From a virus, in the IMG/VR virus record IMGVR_UViG_3300025093_000018, positions 16,991-80,990 of that record: a DNA stretch of 64,000 nt; one strand, given 5' to 3'. Positions 11,001 through 20,568 of this stretch are shown here, piece after piece; position 1 is the first letter of the stretch; every line of letters begins with the position of its first letter. Position numbers and translations under genes: made by a program. A model generated the notes under the pieces. The model saw only the letters and a program-made list of their open reading frames with translations. It searched no databases and was not told the origin of the DNA.

Positions 11001-13677
11001 CGGAGAAAACAGCTGAGTTAACAACCCCAATTTCCCTATCATGTTGCGGTGATTGAGCAAATTGATTACCATATACAGATGGCTTCTTAGGTGATGAATC
11101 AAATACTTCTAAATACCTAAATGCAGTCCATGCACTAGTACCCGTGCTATATGTAGCATCTAACGCGTACCCACCAACAGTACCAGATCCTGGAACATAA
11201 TTACCAGAAGAATCTATTTGTAAATCTATTTTTAAAAACCCGGTCTCTGTTCTAGTATGAGAGATATTTAGGAGATCAACATATGTATGTGTAACAGGTC
11301 CTATACTCCATGCCCCATCTAAAGATCTAAACTCAGCATCTAAATTTAATGTTATATTACTATTAGGTGCTGTTTCAAAACCACCACCCCAAGGCCCTAA
11401 TATAGTTAAATCACCGTTTGCTGGCGGATTAGTACCACAAGTTAAATTACCTGTAGTAGCCGTTCCCGTAGTACATATATGTGAGTTAATAGTTTGGTTA
11501 CTTGGTATTGGAAACTCACCCTGCCACTGTATTGGGTACCCAGTACCACCACCTGGAGTTGTAGTTACTTGTAAGTTCTCTACTACATCTTGACGACCTA
11601 TAACTGTATTACCATTAACACCATTTATAGCTAATCCTTTATTTGATCCATTAAATATAGACGACATATAAGGCTTATTAACTAAAGCATCAGGTGTATA
11701 GAATGCGTAAGACATTGGAACAGCTTTCCCATTATGAGAGTAATAAGTTGGATCTGGCCAAACTATACCTTGCATAGATAATGGATCACCTCTTTTTATA
11801 CCAGGTACATTATTATTAGTAACAATAGGTGTATCTTGATACATTATAATATTTTCCCATATTCTACCTGGGGAAGGCATAACTTTTACATTATCTTCAA
11901 AAGCAGGTTGACCGTGATTATTTGAACCATATCTATCTTTACCAATGCCCCATCTACAATCTTGAACAGACTTGTATGTAGGTGTGGTTGGGCTTAACAG
12001 CGTAGGTATTTCTGCAGTGTTACACATGTAACCCTGAACTAAGGCGTCATTTTTTCTTTCTTTCCTAACAAAAAAGAATCCATCAGTCTCAGACTGAATA
12101 ATAGAATTATTAATTAATGATTGTACATTAACTCTAAGACCTTTTACCTCAGTAGTGTCGTAAGCTGCCCCCTTTAAAAGTACCTTACGTTTGTGAGTTC
12201 TGTAAACCCCAAGTCTATTTTCAGATGTGTTGCCAACAAAACCGTCAGCACTTGTTATTGGAGAGGTTCCTGTATAAGAGAAAGTCCCATCATAATTATC
12301 ACCACCTCTTATAGGTAATGCTGGTGTTAGACCTCGTCCATTATTTAAAATAAATATAATACCAACTTCATAAGTTTCTCCAGACCAATAACCTAAATTA
12401 TAGTAAACGTTAGAAGGATCAGCATATCCTTCACCTTTCTCTTTTATAGTTATATCTTTAGTAATCTCCTCTATGTGTAATCCTTGGGCGGCATCACTAA
12501 ATATATCAAAATTATCTGTAGTATTTGTAATATTACCTAAAACAAGTCTATCATCATGCTGAGCGATTGTTTTTACGGTATCAATAGAAGAATAATCTAT
12601 GTTAAGAGTAGCATATGATATTACATCTGTGACTTCAGTACCATATACAGTGATATTCATAGACCCACCAGTAGCTGGTAAATCATAAATATCTTGAATT
12701 TCATAAATTGTAGTTGTAGTATCGGTTTCTCCTACAGCATGAGAGTAATATACCTTTATACCACTAAATTTCTGGTCTAAGTTATTTAATGTAAAACTTA
12801 TTGTTTTACCAGTATCTTCTTGATCAGTTGCTCCATGATCATCATAACCCATAGAAATTAAACGAGATTCTTCTATAATGTCTGTTAATCCGCCATCACT
12901 ATCCGTGTATTTAAAATAAAATCTATATCCGCCACCTTTAATAGCCCCACCATAACTAAGACCATTATAAGTTAAGTCGACTATAGTATCCGACTGTCTT
13001 AGTAATTTAGTAGCACCAAACCTCGCTTCAGCATAAGTATTTGTATCTTTATCTTGACGCCTATCAGCAATAGCAGCATTTTTCCCATCCTCACTCACTT
13101 TAAATCTACTGTTAATTAATCTAACAGGGTTATAATCATCAGTAAATATAATATTCACTGAATCATCGTATGATGGTTGTATCTCTACTTCTATTAATCT
13201 ATCACTTAAAAAATTTAACTCTGGAGTTCTAAAAGGTTCATTATAGTTTACATCATCATCTAGTGGATGAGGTATAACTGGTGAATTATTTGGTATAGTA
13301 GAAAAATTCTTTAGTGGGGCATACTTATCCTTCATAGGTAAATAATAACTAGCATCTATACCATTATTTACCAGATTGTCCCAGTCTGGAGACGGGAAAG
13401 ACCCTATTTCTCCTTCGATAAAATTTCCGTTAGAGTCAAATCTACCAGATACTATATAAGATATACCTTTAAATACTTCAACACCTAATGGCTGAAATCC
13501 CTCAGTAAGTTGAGTAACATGCTCATTACCATTCATATTTTGAAGGATAAGCTGGTTTTTCCCTTTAGTTGTAAGAGCCGCGTTAATAGCGTCAGTCATC
13601 ACATTAGGTTTTGTATTAATCGGATGTGAATCTGTGTTAAGCTCTGTAAACTGATTAACTGACTGTTCTTGACTCAT
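8068..13677 (-). CDS. Muzzle-like / tail stabilisation protein of crAss-like phages
   Basis: 1869 residues, the longest gene here. The N-terminus has NQFTELNTDSHPINTKPN and DAINAALTTKGKNQ with LILQNMNGNEHVTQLTEGFQPLG, which matches the start of the crAss-like tail 'stabilisation' or muzzle protein as I know it. It forms the distal tail cap in podoviral crAss-like virions. A Pro/Asp-rich linker lies near residues 1485-1560 (PPNDPDPIGD, VDPPVDDEFTD) and is probably flexible. The start overlaps the end of the upstream gene by 23 bases. It sits downstream of three ring-like genes, as expected for the tail-assembly order. Confidence 0.85.
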   Translation of the reverse strand: MSQEQSVNQFTELNTDSHPINTKPNVMTDAINAALTTKGKNQLILQNMNGNEHVTQLTEGFQPLGVEVFKGISYIVSGRFDSNGNFIEGEIGSFPSPDWDNLVNNGIDASYYLPMKDKYAPLKNFSTIPNNSPVIPHPLDDDVNYNEPFRTPELNFLSDRLIEVEIQPSYDDSVNIIFTDDYNPVRLINSRFKVSEDGKNAAIADRRQDKDTNTYAEARFGATKLLRQSDTIVDLTYNGLSYGGAIKGGGYRFYFKYTDSDGGLTDIIEESRLISMGYDDHGATDQEDTGKTISFTLNNLDQKFSGIKVYYSHAVGETDTTTTIYEIQDIYDLPATGGSMNITVYGTEVTDVISYATLNIDYSSIDTVKTIAQHDDRLVLGNITNTTDNFDIFSDAAQGLHIEEITKDITIKEKGEGYADPSNVYYNLGYWSGETYEVGIIFILNNGRGLTPALPIRGGDNYDGTFSYTGTSPITSADGFVGNTSENRLGVYRTHKRKVLLKGAAYDTTEVKGLRVNVQSLINNSIIQSETDGFFFVRKERKNDALVQGYMCNTAEIPTLLSPTTPTYKSVQDCRWGIGKDRYGSNNHGQPAFEDNVKVMPSPGRIWENIIMYQDTPIVTNNNVPGIKRGDPLSMQGIVWPDPTYYSHNGKAVPMSYAFYTPDALVNKPYMSSIFNGSNKGLAINGVNGNTVIGRQDVVENLQVTTTPGGGTGYPIQWQGEFPIPSNQTINSHICTTGTATTGNLTCGTNPPANGDLTILGPWGGGFETAPNSNITLNLDAEFRSLDGAWSIGPVTHTYVDLLNISHTRTETGFLKIDLQIDSSGNYVPGSGTVGGYALDATYSTGTSAWTAFRYLEVFDSSPKKPSVYGNQFAQSPQHDREIGVVNSAVFSVPLNTMSVGQTGTFTIQVKLPIYRYYKYYGNSEGNTPTLAYTETVEVTGTYTLTGMQNTINNNLHTVSSTDNTPIQDIRIENIVFDPTPLDDLDTGESIKVNYIPDNQDSFSNGQFASKSDRNLFYTARDAQDNNLIDQPYSSNPNSEQALSGVNTGIIWAADQIRFADYIGVKISKIEQNDKADIYLANELRNDDQSVRNYLAFQQNGYGLAGTDIADWTYKVQHEGFRLGVVSNIYSSPIGPQTQTDWKNKYNNSGVVEPYYAISKRYSWEDVINNADIDIYDGDCFINYAYKRLNYSLGIEGTPSATDPTLYAYLLQPGLYDRGTVFPIVCESNYNTSMRTFEFFSPEEKVLYGKNRTYFPIDTIEDIRGSRQNESAGYNHGYHYAFSDRNYTALNDRSPVLNINYGNRVMVSESAVAGNFKNGYTDFSGLNFRDYNKQLGEITKLVAHNNHLFCIFEKGTGVVPMNQRTMVGGEGDGVFIDDAKILAQKMKIISTEYGSDQQFSIIKTDEYIYGCDLNKTKIWRIVSQGEQHSMELISDFAVQVILNEYKDRLDNNRLPSFVKANYDRERNNVIFSFLNQLDGKYTTDLYQMVAVPPNDPDPIGDVPVEVGDVGGDTPVDPPVDDEFTDIDLSGPVNAADFAAYETAKKTKAASDTPVTDASAGTATDDAVDGLDTLSPNSKGEVILPGGYTTIPGYNEQLQIYEPVLVETNKLGSLYFNETISKWVSRLSWNPLFTFNISNDLYSFNAVDNMDKVWEHFSPNVPYCHFYGNQDKFEFEFVLVDNSSAQKILNNLHFICNRTFPGRITYKIDSDVDYETFAVTDGSYTQLMKQRHEYISWTATQFMNGGNLLIDFGISAEEAERIVGSHFVHNNIFYIIGNAITLNGVNYVGITDEFGAPVTAPLTGLNINRLEFGIIKQNMEYREDHLYVEVGKGTDKSRVRDKAIKIRIVYEGNDYVTIQSIISKFVYSFN

Positions 13678-14428
13678 TTTGTTTCTTTTCTCTATTTAAT
13701 CTTTTCTTCTTGACGGATCTCATTACTTTATCATGATTTTTACCTAGAGGTCTATAAAATCTGATCTCACCGTCTTTATCTATGATCCTAAGTTCTTCCC
13801 CTCTCCTTAAATTGTAAGCCATTCTTCTGGATCCTATTCTTACAATCTTATTTATACTACTTTCTTTAATATAAGGAAATTGTTCGTAAATCTCCGGTAG
13901 AAAGTGATTAATATTTTTTGGTCGCTTAGAGAAGTTTTTACCACTATTAGCTGTATCTACTAGATGTTTATAATATGGTTTATTAACATAAACTTCTAAT
14001 TGCTGACGTCTAGAGTGTTTAGAAAATCTATACTTAACTCTAGGTATTTTATAATTAGTGGCTAAAAGATCGAATTCATGTAACTGACCTTTCTGCCTTC
14101 TATACTTAACAACTGAATCTTTCATTTCAGCTGTATATATCTCAGCTTTACAATTACCTGGAAACATATATGAACAATTTCCAGATATTATATCCCAAAG
14201 AACACTTTTTATATATAATCTAAAGATCTTCCTAACTAATGAAGAATTATCTTTAACATTATATAACTTTTGTAGTTTACCCTTAGGTGAGTTTGATTTA
14301 ACTTCCAATACTTCCTTAGCGAATTCTTTATCGTTAGGAAATATATCCTTAAGGGTAAGCATAAGACTTGCGTCAAATGCTGCTACCTTTATTAATTTTC
14401 CGTCCTCATTATAAACATGAGTAGGCAT
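13655..14428 (-). CDS. Basic tail-assembly protein, conserved-type, unknown
   Basis: 257 residues, strongly basic, especially at the C-terminus (KVMRSVKKKRLNREKKQNE). Residues 205-235 read like a small beta unit (NLRRGEELRIIDKDGEIRFYRP). It lies between a ring-like gene (14428-15195, TAATG overlap) and the muzzle-like gene (23-base overlap). The position is occupied by a conserved small gene in related phages. No catalytic motif is seen. A DNA- or RNA-contacting tail-assembly role is speculation from charge. Confidence 0.65.
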   Translation of the reverse strand: MPTHVYNEDGKLIKVAAFDASLMLTLKDIFPNDKEFAKEVLEVKSNSPKGKLQKLYNVKDNSSLVRKIFRLYIKSVLWDIISGNCSYMFPGNCKAEIYTAEMKDSVVKYRRQKGQLHEFDLLATNYKIPRVKYRFSKHSRRQQLEVYVNKPYYKHLVDTANSGKNFSKRPKNINHFLPEIYEQFPYIKESSINKIVRIGSRRMAYNLRRGEELRIIDKDGEIRFYRPLGKNHDKVMRSVKKKRLNREKKQNESRTVS

Positions 14429-15195
14429 TATTCTAAAGTTTTATAACTACTATAAAATACTTTTCTATCTGATCTAGTTTTTGCAGAAAGTAGTCTGTCT
14501 AAGAAGTTTTGAGATAAATATTCAGGAATTTTAGCTGCAGCGGCCATACGCTCAGCTTCTGGTTTAATATATGGTAGGAATTTAGTAGATTGATCATCCC
14601 CCATAAAAGCTTTCTTTTGTGTTACTAAGAAGGCCATCTTATAAGCAATGGCTTCAACTTCTTTCCTAGTTAACAACGGGTTTTGATCGGAATCCATTAA
14701 AATACCCCTATAAATAACGGTAACCATATTACCAACAAACTTCTTATCAAATCTAAGTTTCTTACAAGTACCAGATGCATCAATTTCATATGGAACAAAA
14801 TCACCCTTTGGATGAAGGTCTGATCTAGATAAATTATGTCTTTTAAAAGACGGATCACTAACCACATCAGGTAAAAATGAATAACTAGCTGTTATAGTTA
14901 TAGTTGTAGGGTCTCCATATAGAATTACTAGATCATCATCACTAAAATCTGCTGTTGACCCCTCTGATACAGCCTCTATATATTCGAAATTACAAGGAAG
15001 GTCTACAAAACCATCTTGATCTATATTAGCCGTAAACCCATGTACAGCTGTAGCAACATTTCCTAGGTCGCGAAATATAAAGTAAGAATCTTCAACGAAA
15101 TCATCATCAGTCATAGATATTCCAAATAATGCTTTCATTCTATGCTTACTAGTCAAGTATTCATATAAACGCTCTTGAGCTTCTTCTTGTGCCAT
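14428..15195 (-). CDS. Ring / tail-stub-like protein
   Basis: 255 residues with a helical N-terminus (AQERLYEYLTSKHRMKALFGI), a beta-rich centre (DGFVDLPCNFEYIEAVSEG, TITITASYSFLP) and a helical C-terminus. The plan helix, beta core, RKEVEAIAYKMAFLVTQKKA resembles the neck/ring proteins stacked below the portal in crAss-like podoviruses. The ATG overlaps the TAA of the next gene. The assignment rests on layout and position between capsid and muzzle genes. Confidence 0.65.
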   Translation of the reverse strand: MAQEEAQERLYEYLTSKHRMKALFGISMTDDDFVEDSYFIFRDLGNVATAVHGFTANIDQDGFVDLPCNFEYIEAVSEGSTADFSDDDLVILYGDPTTITITASYSFLPDVVSDPSFKRHNLSRSDLHPKGDFVPYEIDASGTCKKLRFDKKFVGNMVTVIYRGILMDSDQNPLLTRKEVEAIAYKMAFLVTQKKAFMGDDQSTKFLPYIKPEAERMAAAAKIPEYLSQNFLDRLLSAKTRSDRKVFYSSYKTLE

Positions 15196-15202
15196 AAATT
15201 AA

Positions 15203-15898
15203 TTAAGTTACTGGGTCAGACTGAGTATTAGGTAAAGGAGGCAGATTCATCTGTCTATAGTATCTAACATATTTCTCAGTCAAAGTATCAATTATAGCTT
15301 GTTGAACGTGTCCTGGTGCTGGATATTCCTTATCACCAAAATCAGGACTATCATCCCCAATTCTTGATGGGTGTTCAAAAATAGCTCTTATTGACATATA
15401 TTTTAAACCAACATGTTGACCAGCATTCATTAGATAAGCTGTCATCATGCCATTTTTATCTTGTGTTGTATCAATCCAAATAAACGGTCTTTTAGACGTT
15501 CTAACGCGATATTTATGGTTTTGCATACTATCGGTATCAAAATACACAATAAAGTCTTCCTGCTTATTCATAAGACCAAAATATTCTACAGCACTATCAT
15601 CGAATGTAGCTGCTACAGGTGGTATTTTAACAGCTGGTACTCCATCCCCGGAAGAAAACCCACATGGAGCATTCTGTGATAAGTCGTGACAGGTTACGTG
15701 TAAAGCATCTATAGTTTGGTATAAATATTTAGGATTAAGCTTTCTTCCGGAGTCTGCATATTTTTGTATATAAGCAGCTCTTTCTAAATCAACTTCCTCC
15801 TCAATTTGTTTAACTGAGTAAGCTTGGTTAGAAATATTTCCAGATAAACCATCTGAAACTCTATTACGTATTGCTGATGTTATCTCGTTTAGAGTCAT
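15203..15898 (-). CDS. Ring-like neck protein
   Basis: 231 residues. It begins TLNEITSAIRNRVSDGLSG and continues with a helical segment containing DLERAAYIQKYADSG, a beta-rich middle (FIVYFDTDSMQNHKYRVRTS) and a C-terminal helix (QQAIIDTLTEKYVRYYRQM). This plan is shared with the proteins at 14428 and 18925 and fits the portal-proximal ring proteins of crAss-like tails. It starts three bases before the 587-residue gene ends. Confidence 0.65.
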   Translation of the reverse strand: MTLNEITSAIRNRVSDGLSGNISNQAYSVKQIEEEVDLERAAYIQKYADSGRKLNPKYLYQTIDALHVTCHDLSQNAPCGFSSGDGVPAVKIPPVAATFDDSAVEYFGLMNKQEDFIVYFDTDSMQNHKYRVRTSKRPFIWIDTTQDKNGMMTAYLMNAGQHVGLKYMSIRAIFEHPSRIGDDSPDFGDKEYPAPGHVQQAIIDTLTEKYVRYYRQMNLPPLPNTQSDPVT

Positions 15899-15900
15899 AC

Positions 15901-17664
15901 TTATCTCTTTATAGTAGCAATCTTATTTAAATCTAAAGAGCCTTGTTTTTTTAATGCTTTCTTATAAGTCTTTTCAGATTTCTTAGCCCTTTTTTCTTTA
16001 TCTTTCTGAGACTTTTTATAATCTTTGTCATTCTTTTTAGTAACCGAATTATCCTTTACTACAAAACCTTTTTGACCTTTTCTAAGTAAAACCCCACCAC
16101 CTTTGTGAGATTTACCACCGCAGTTATAGCTAGCTGTTTTACTATCTGCTTTTCTTTCAGCTTTTCTTTTAGCTTTATTTAAAACACGTAATTCTTTTTT
16201 ATATAGTTCCTCTAATGAACCATCTCCACCACCTTGTTTCTTTCTTTTATTCTTACGTTTTTTAGATTGTTTAGTAAGCCACTTACCATAAGTTTCACTT
16301 ACTACCCCATCGTAACCCTCAACTTTAGTAGTTAACTTACCACCTTTCTGTGATTTTTTAAGTAAAACCCCACCTCTTTTATGTTTTCTAGCAGGCGCTT
16401 GAGATCCAGTAGTTAATCTATAACCAAAGTTTAAATCTCTAATATTTGTCTGAGGTGTATAACCTTGCTGTTCAGCTTCTTTACTTCCGTAATATTGTTT
16501 TTCTTTAAACCCCGCTCTTCTTCTATAAGCATTTTTCCACTCTAGATTTTTATAAAAATTTTCTAAGTCTTCTGCTGGTATCATTCTTTGACCTGCTTGT
16601 TTGTGGTCTTCCGGATAAACAGCATTAGGGTCGATTGTTTGGTTTATATCCATAGTATTAGGATCTATGCCATATTTCTTCTGAACCCCTTGTCTAAATT
16701 TAATTATCTCTTGATTTCTTCTATTTCTTTCTGCCATTATAGCTGCATTAGCTTTGGCTTTACTATCTAATTGAGTAGGTCTGTTTGGATCATAGGCTGG
16801 CTGCCATTCGCTTAAACCTTGATATTGTTTAGGATCTACTTCACCTGGAGTTAAAACAGCTGTATTTGTTCTTTGTACACCGTTTACTGCCTTAGGTGTA
16901 ATCTGGTAAGTATTTACAGAGTCTACTTTATTACCGGTTTGGTATTTTAGTAATCTACCTCCATTTCTATAATTTGTCATATTATTTTCCTTAATTTTAA
17001 TTCCTTGTGCTTGAGCTATATTTTGTGGTGTGCCCCAAGTAGAGGCAAATGCTCTTGGGTTTTCTTTAACCTGTTGAACTATCTCTTTACTACTTAAACC
17101 ATCTGTACCATATTTCTTAGCGTACATTTTGGCCATATTATAGTTGGAAGCTTCCCAATGTTCTTTTCCTGTATCCTTACCTTGTCTTCTTTGGTATAGT
17201 TGACCATCCTCATATTTAAATCCAGGTGTAAACCCTCTAGCACTATCTGATTGTCTCTGTGCAGCTATAGCATCAGCTTTTCTTTTAGCAGCTAATTCAT
17301 CAGTAGCTTTTCTATCAAATATCCAGTCTGCCTTTGTAGCATCTGCATCATACGAGTATACTTCTCCCATATCTCTAGCTACATCTTGAAAGAATTGTTC
17401 TCCTCCTTCTCTTCCTGTAGACCCCGGTAAACTTTTATAGTAATCTACAATACCTTGTTGTTTTGTATTACCTCGGGATGCTGCTGCTACATAATTTGGG
17501 TCACTTATATACTTTTCATATCCAGATTTATCCCAAACTGCAGGTTTAACCACTTTATTTGGTTGTGCTTTATAATTTGGAGCAGAAGCAGCTCTAGTAG
17601 CTATAATATTATCTCCTTTAGCGGCTATTAATTTATTACCTCCTTGATATTTTAATATTCCCAT
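15901..17664 (-). CDS. Basic multi-copy LLKYQ-GG motif protein, candidate cargo/capsid-targeted protein
   Basis: 587 residues, rich in Lys, Gln and Gly. A short motif of the form GG-x-LLKYQxGG occurs at the N-terminus (MGILKYQGGNK), near residue 235 (NGGRLLKYQTGNK) and, in degraded form, twice in the C-terminal part (GGVLLKKSQKGGK and GGVLLRKGQKG). The same motif begins and recurs in the protein at 33636-35900. The C-terminal 150 residues are almost pure Lys/Arg-rich helix and disorder. In crAss-like phages large disordered proteins are packaged in the capsid and tail barrel; this one sits in the structural operon. A cargo or ejection role is inferred. Confidence 0.65.
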   Translation of the reverse strand: MGILKYQGGNKLIAAKGDNIIATRAASAPNYKAQPNKVVKPAVWDKSGYEKYISDPNYVAAASRGNTKQQGIVDYYKSLPGSTGREGGEQFFQDVARDMGEVYSYDADATKADWIFDRKATDELAAKRKADAIAAQRQSDSARGFTPGFKYEDGQLYQRRQGKDTGKEHWEASNYNMAKMYAKKYGTDGLSSKEIVQQVKENPRAFASTWGTPQNIAQAQGIKIKENNMTNYRNGGRLLKYQTGNKVDSVNTYQITPKAVNGVQRTNTAVLTPGEVDPKQYQGLSEWQPAYDPNRPTQLDSKAKANAAIMAERNRRNQEIIKFRQGVQKKYGIDPNTMDINQTIDPNAVYPEDHKQAGQRMIPAEDLENFYKNLEWKNAYRRRAGFKEKQYYGSKEAEQQGYTPQTNIRDLNFGYRLTTGSQAPARKHKRGGVLLKKSQKGGKLTTKVEGYDGVVSETYGKWLTKQSKKRKNKRKKQGGGDGSLEELYKKELRVLNKAKRKAERKADSKTASYNCGGKSHKGGGVLLRKGQKGFVVKDNSVTKKNDKDYKKSQKDKEKRAKKSEKTYKKALKKQGSLDLNKIATIKR

Positions 17665-17717
17665 AATACAAGTTTTGCGTATTATACATTATAGTAAAAA
17701 TACTTGAATATATAAAG

Positions 17718-17750
17718 TAAAAAAGCCCGCCTTTGTAGACGAGCTTTCTT
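17718..17750 (-). terminator. Rho-independent terminator after 17772-18791
   Basis: On the minus strand AAAGCTCGTC pairs across a short loop with GGCGGGCTTT (two wobbles) and is followed by a T tract. It lies just after the 339-residue structural gene and may limit read-through into the 587-residue gene. Confidence 0.8.
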
Positions 17751-17771
17751 TTTAATCTATTTCTTAGACTA

Positions 17772-18791
17772 TTACGCGATAAACGCAGCAACAGTAGCAA
17801 CAGAACTTCTATCAGCTAAGATTAATGATTCTGTCTCTTCTTGTGCTCTTGTTAAAGGAGCAGCTTGAACAGTAGCTGTAGATCCAGCGTTAGCAGCAGC
17901 AGCTAAGATAGCAGCAGCAGCCATTTTAGAAATAGCAGCGTTAGCAGCAATCATTGTAGACTCATTCATCCAGATAGTAAATCTGTGAGTAGCTGGAAGC
18001 GGACCATGGTCAGCAGCTAAAGTAGATAGATTCTCATCGAAAGTAGTATCAATAGTGAAAGATACTTCAGTATACAATCCTCTAATATCTACGTTAGTAG
18101 AATCTTGATCTAATCCATAAGGATCAGTATTGTATCCTGTAGCCATTTTTACAGACTCTTCTAAGAATTTACCAGTACCTAATCCTGGCTCAGCAGATGA
18201 GTTAGTTACGTTTTTAGCTAATGATACTGGAGTTTGAGTTCCAATACCAGAGTTAGCTCTAGAAATTTCAATTTTAGTTACTTCAACTGACTCATAACCA
18301 GCAGTAGTAGCAACATCGATATCAGCAGCAGCAGCACCGTTAGTAATATTAATTACTGGATCCTCAATATGGAATTGAGTTACTCTATTAGTCCAAGCAG
18401 TTACAATTGCAGTTCTAATAGCAGCAGCGGTAACAGCTGTTAATGGTTGGGTCATAAAAGTAATTGGTCTAGCAGCACCAATAAAGTTATTTTTAACTTC
18501 TGATTGATATCTTCCAGTCTTAGCGTATACTCTAACTTCTACAGCATCACCAATAACAATACCAGCTGGAGCAACAATAGTCCAATCAATTGATTCGTTA
18601 GCAGCAGTAATTCCTCTGTGCATTTTCATATCTGAAATATCAGCAATAGCAAAGGTACCAAAACCTTCAATTGAGATAGTATCAGTATTTGCTACAGCAC
18701 CACTTGTGGCTACAGTAGCTCCGGTATTATCTCTTACGATAACTTCGGCATCTGAGTTTAATACTCTTAATTTGTCTCCTAATGTAAACAT
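17772..18791 (-). CDS. Abundant structural protein, candidate auxiliary capsid protein
   Basis: 339 residues, Ala/Thr/Val-rich, with few rare codons and strings of GCA and GCT, a use like the capsid gene and suggestive of high expression. It begins MFTLGDKLRVLNSDAEVIV and is beta-rich to about residue 140. The C-terminus is helical (AAISKMAAAAILAAAANAG). It has its own 133-base leader and its own terminator, so it is probably transcribed separately. Auxiliary capsid or tube protein is a guess from composition and its place downstream of the capsid gene. Confidence 0.6.
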   Translation of the reverse strand: MFTLGDKLRVLNSDAEVIVRDNTGATVATSGAVANTDTISIEGFGTFAIADISDMKMHRGITAANESIDWTIVAPAGIVIGDAVEVRVYAKTGRYQSEVKNNFIGAARPITFMTQPLTAVTAAAIRTAIVTAWTNRVTQFHIEDPVINITNGAAAADIDVATTAGYESVEVTKIEISRANSGIGTQTPVSLAKNVTNSSAEPGLGTGKFLEESVKMATGYNTDPYGLDQDSTNVDIRGLYTEVSFTIDTTFDENLSTLAADHGPLPATHRFTIWMNESTMIAANAAISKMAAAAILAAAANAGSTATVQAAPLTRAQEETESLILADRSSVATVAAFIA

Positions 18792-18924
18792 AATTTTCTT
18801 TTGTTTTTGATCTTACTTATACCAGTGTAGTAAAATCGTTTTTATAAATTTTATAAGGTCACAGCTGGTATCCGCAACCTATTGTTTTTGTAGTATACTA
18901 AATTAAATTCTAACTACAAAGGTA
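18792..18924 (-). promoter_or_regulatory. Structured 5' leader of the 339-residue structural gene
   Basis: On the minus strand TTTGTAGT (about 18911-18918) pairs perfectly with ACTACAAA (about 18886-18893). Further on, TACCAG and CTGGTA enclose an AT-rich loop. The gene behind it looks highly expressed. I see no clear TAnnTTTG box, so the promoter position is open. Confidence 0.4.
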
Positions 18925-19701
18925 TTATTCAATCGACTCATTTGTCGGTATATGTGTCTGTAATCTAGGGTTTTGTTGGTTTTCCAAAATTAATTTTACT
19001 GTACGTTTTATAATTTCATTACAAACATATTCTGGAAATTCCATTTGTGGGGTATTATCAGTTACTGCATCTCTTTGTGTAGCAGTCATCGTTATTAAAG
19101 CTGGTTGTTTTAAATAGTCAATATTAAACTCTGTCACGGAAAACTTATTGGGATCACCGTAATAAATTTCTATAGCTCCAGGTTTAATATTATCTCTATA
19201 ATCATCTACTATTTTATAATAAGTAGTTCTATAATCAGGCTTTAAAAATGCATTATTCATTATACCAACGGCTAGATCAGATGTCAATCTTTTCGTAACA
19301 CCTTGGTGTATATACCCAGCAGGTTGACACTTATAAGGTATATTAGTTTGTACACTTGTATTACAACTTAGTAAGTGAAAATAATCACTAGGAAGCCCAA
19401 CAACCATAAAAGCACTATTATACTTATTACCAAAATAAGTATTTCTAGACCCGGAAAAACTTCCTGTAAAAGTAGTGGTGGCTGGGGATGAATTTGTTAC
19501 ATACACCCCACTCGTAGAAGAGTGGAGCGCTTGTAAATCATCTGTAAGTTGTTGTGTATCTTGATACTTTCTGTATCTCTCATTGACATATTCTTGAATA
19601 CCTTTATTACCAAAGTATAAGAAATCTTCAAGATGTAATGACGGAGCTTTTACTGTATTAAGCTCTGTTAGTAGATATTCGTAAAATTGTCTGTGAGTCA
19701 T
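18925..19701 (-). CDS. Ring-like neck/tail protein
   Basis: 258 residues. The start THRQFYEYLLTELNTVKAPS followed by LEDFLYFGNKGIQEYVNERYRKYQ is the helical opening typical of this phage group's ring proteins. A beta core follows (SAFMVVGLPSDYFHLLSC, GAIEIYYGDPNKFSV) and a C-terminal helix (EYVCNEIIKRTVKLILENQ). It is downstream of the capsid gene and probably forms one of the rings joining portal and muzzle. Confidence 0.65.
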   Translation of the reverse strand: MTHRQFYEYLLTELNTVKAPSLHLEDFLYFGNKGIQEYVNERYRKYQDTQQLTDDLQALHSSTSGVYVTNSSPATTTFTGSFSGSRNTYFGNKYNSAFMVVGLPSDYFHLLSCNTSVQTNIPYKCQPAGYIHQGVTKRLTSDLAVGIMNNAFLKPDYRTTYYKIVDDYRDNIKPGAIEIYYGDPNKFSVTEFNIDYLKQPALITMTATQRDAVTDNTPQMEFPEYVCNEIIKRTVKLILENQQNPRLQTHIPTNESIE

Positions 19702-19707
19702 TTATTA

Positions 19708-20568
19708 TTATTTTGTGAAGTCGAAAGCAGCCCCCTGTTCTGTACCTTCCTCTTTGTCGTTTGCGGGGTCATTATCTTTCACAAAGTAATCAGGATTAGT
19801 TTCTTTTTCTAATAACGCTAATACTTCCTTATTATCTTTGTTTTGTAAGAAAGAAATTGCAGCTTCGTCAGACATTCCAAATACTTGAGATCCAAACTTA
19901 ATTGCTCCATTAGGAGTTGTAGTAATTACATTTTTTTGTTTAGCCTTCAAATAAAGTAAGTGAATACCTAAGAATTTACTTTCATATACTTCGATTACTT
20001 TTTTACAAGTTTTACTATTATTAGCTTGTTCTAATAGGAACTGTTTAACAACCTCAGGATTTTCACCCTTCATGTCAAATCCTAATAACAAAGCTCTATT
20101 TTCATAGTTTACTGGTGAATCCTCTAATACATATTTAATAGCTTCGAATTTCTTCTCAACTTCAATATTTTTCTTTAAAGCTTCTTTACCTTCAATTTCT
20201 ACGTAGAATCTTGCTGTCTTTGATTTTTGTGCTTCCTCAAATGATGAAGCAACTTCTTTAGTCTCCTTTACCCAGGCCCAGTTAATAGCATCTACTTCAT
20301 TATCAAGGTTAAACTCAATACCATCCTCAAGGACAATTGAAGTATTTTTTCTAGCATTTTCGCCTGTTTCACCTACAGTTACATAATAAGTAAGGGATTT
20401 TTTATCATCCTCTGTAATTCTTTTTACGCCTCTATACCACCCTACTTTAGGGTCAAAAGCCGGTTGAACTGTATGCTTTGTTTTAAAGATTCCCCTAAGG
20501 GTAATAATCTTATCAATAGGAGTACCATTCTCCTTCTGCTCTAAATTAAGCATTCCTTTTTCACTCAT
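19708..20568 (-). CDS. Head-associated protein downstream of the capsid gene, unknown
   Basis: 286 residues from the ATG at 20568, preferred over the in-frame ATG at 20610 because AAGAATAATATG precedes it, as before many starts here. It is rich in Glu and Lys. Regions KKIEVEGKEALKKNIEVEKKF-like charged helix and an acidic C-terminus (DPANDKEEGTEQ) are seen. A terminator separates it from the capsid gene upstream. No family is recognised. A head-tail joining or head assembly role is inferred from position. Confidence 0.6.
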   Translation of the reverse strand: MSEKGMLNLEQKENGTPIDKIITLRGIFKTKHTVQPAFDPKVGWYRGVKRITEDDKKSLTYYVTVGETGENARKNTSIVLEDGIEFNLDNEVDAINWAWVKETKEVASSFEEAQKSKTARFYVEIEGKEALKKNIEVEKKFEAIKYVLEDSPVNYENRALLLGFDMKGENPEVVKQFLLEQANNSKTCKKVIEVYESKFLGIHLLYLKAKQKNVITTTPNGAIKFGSQVFGMSDEAAISFLQNKDNKEVLALLEKETNPDYFVKDNDPANDKEEGTEQGAAFDFTK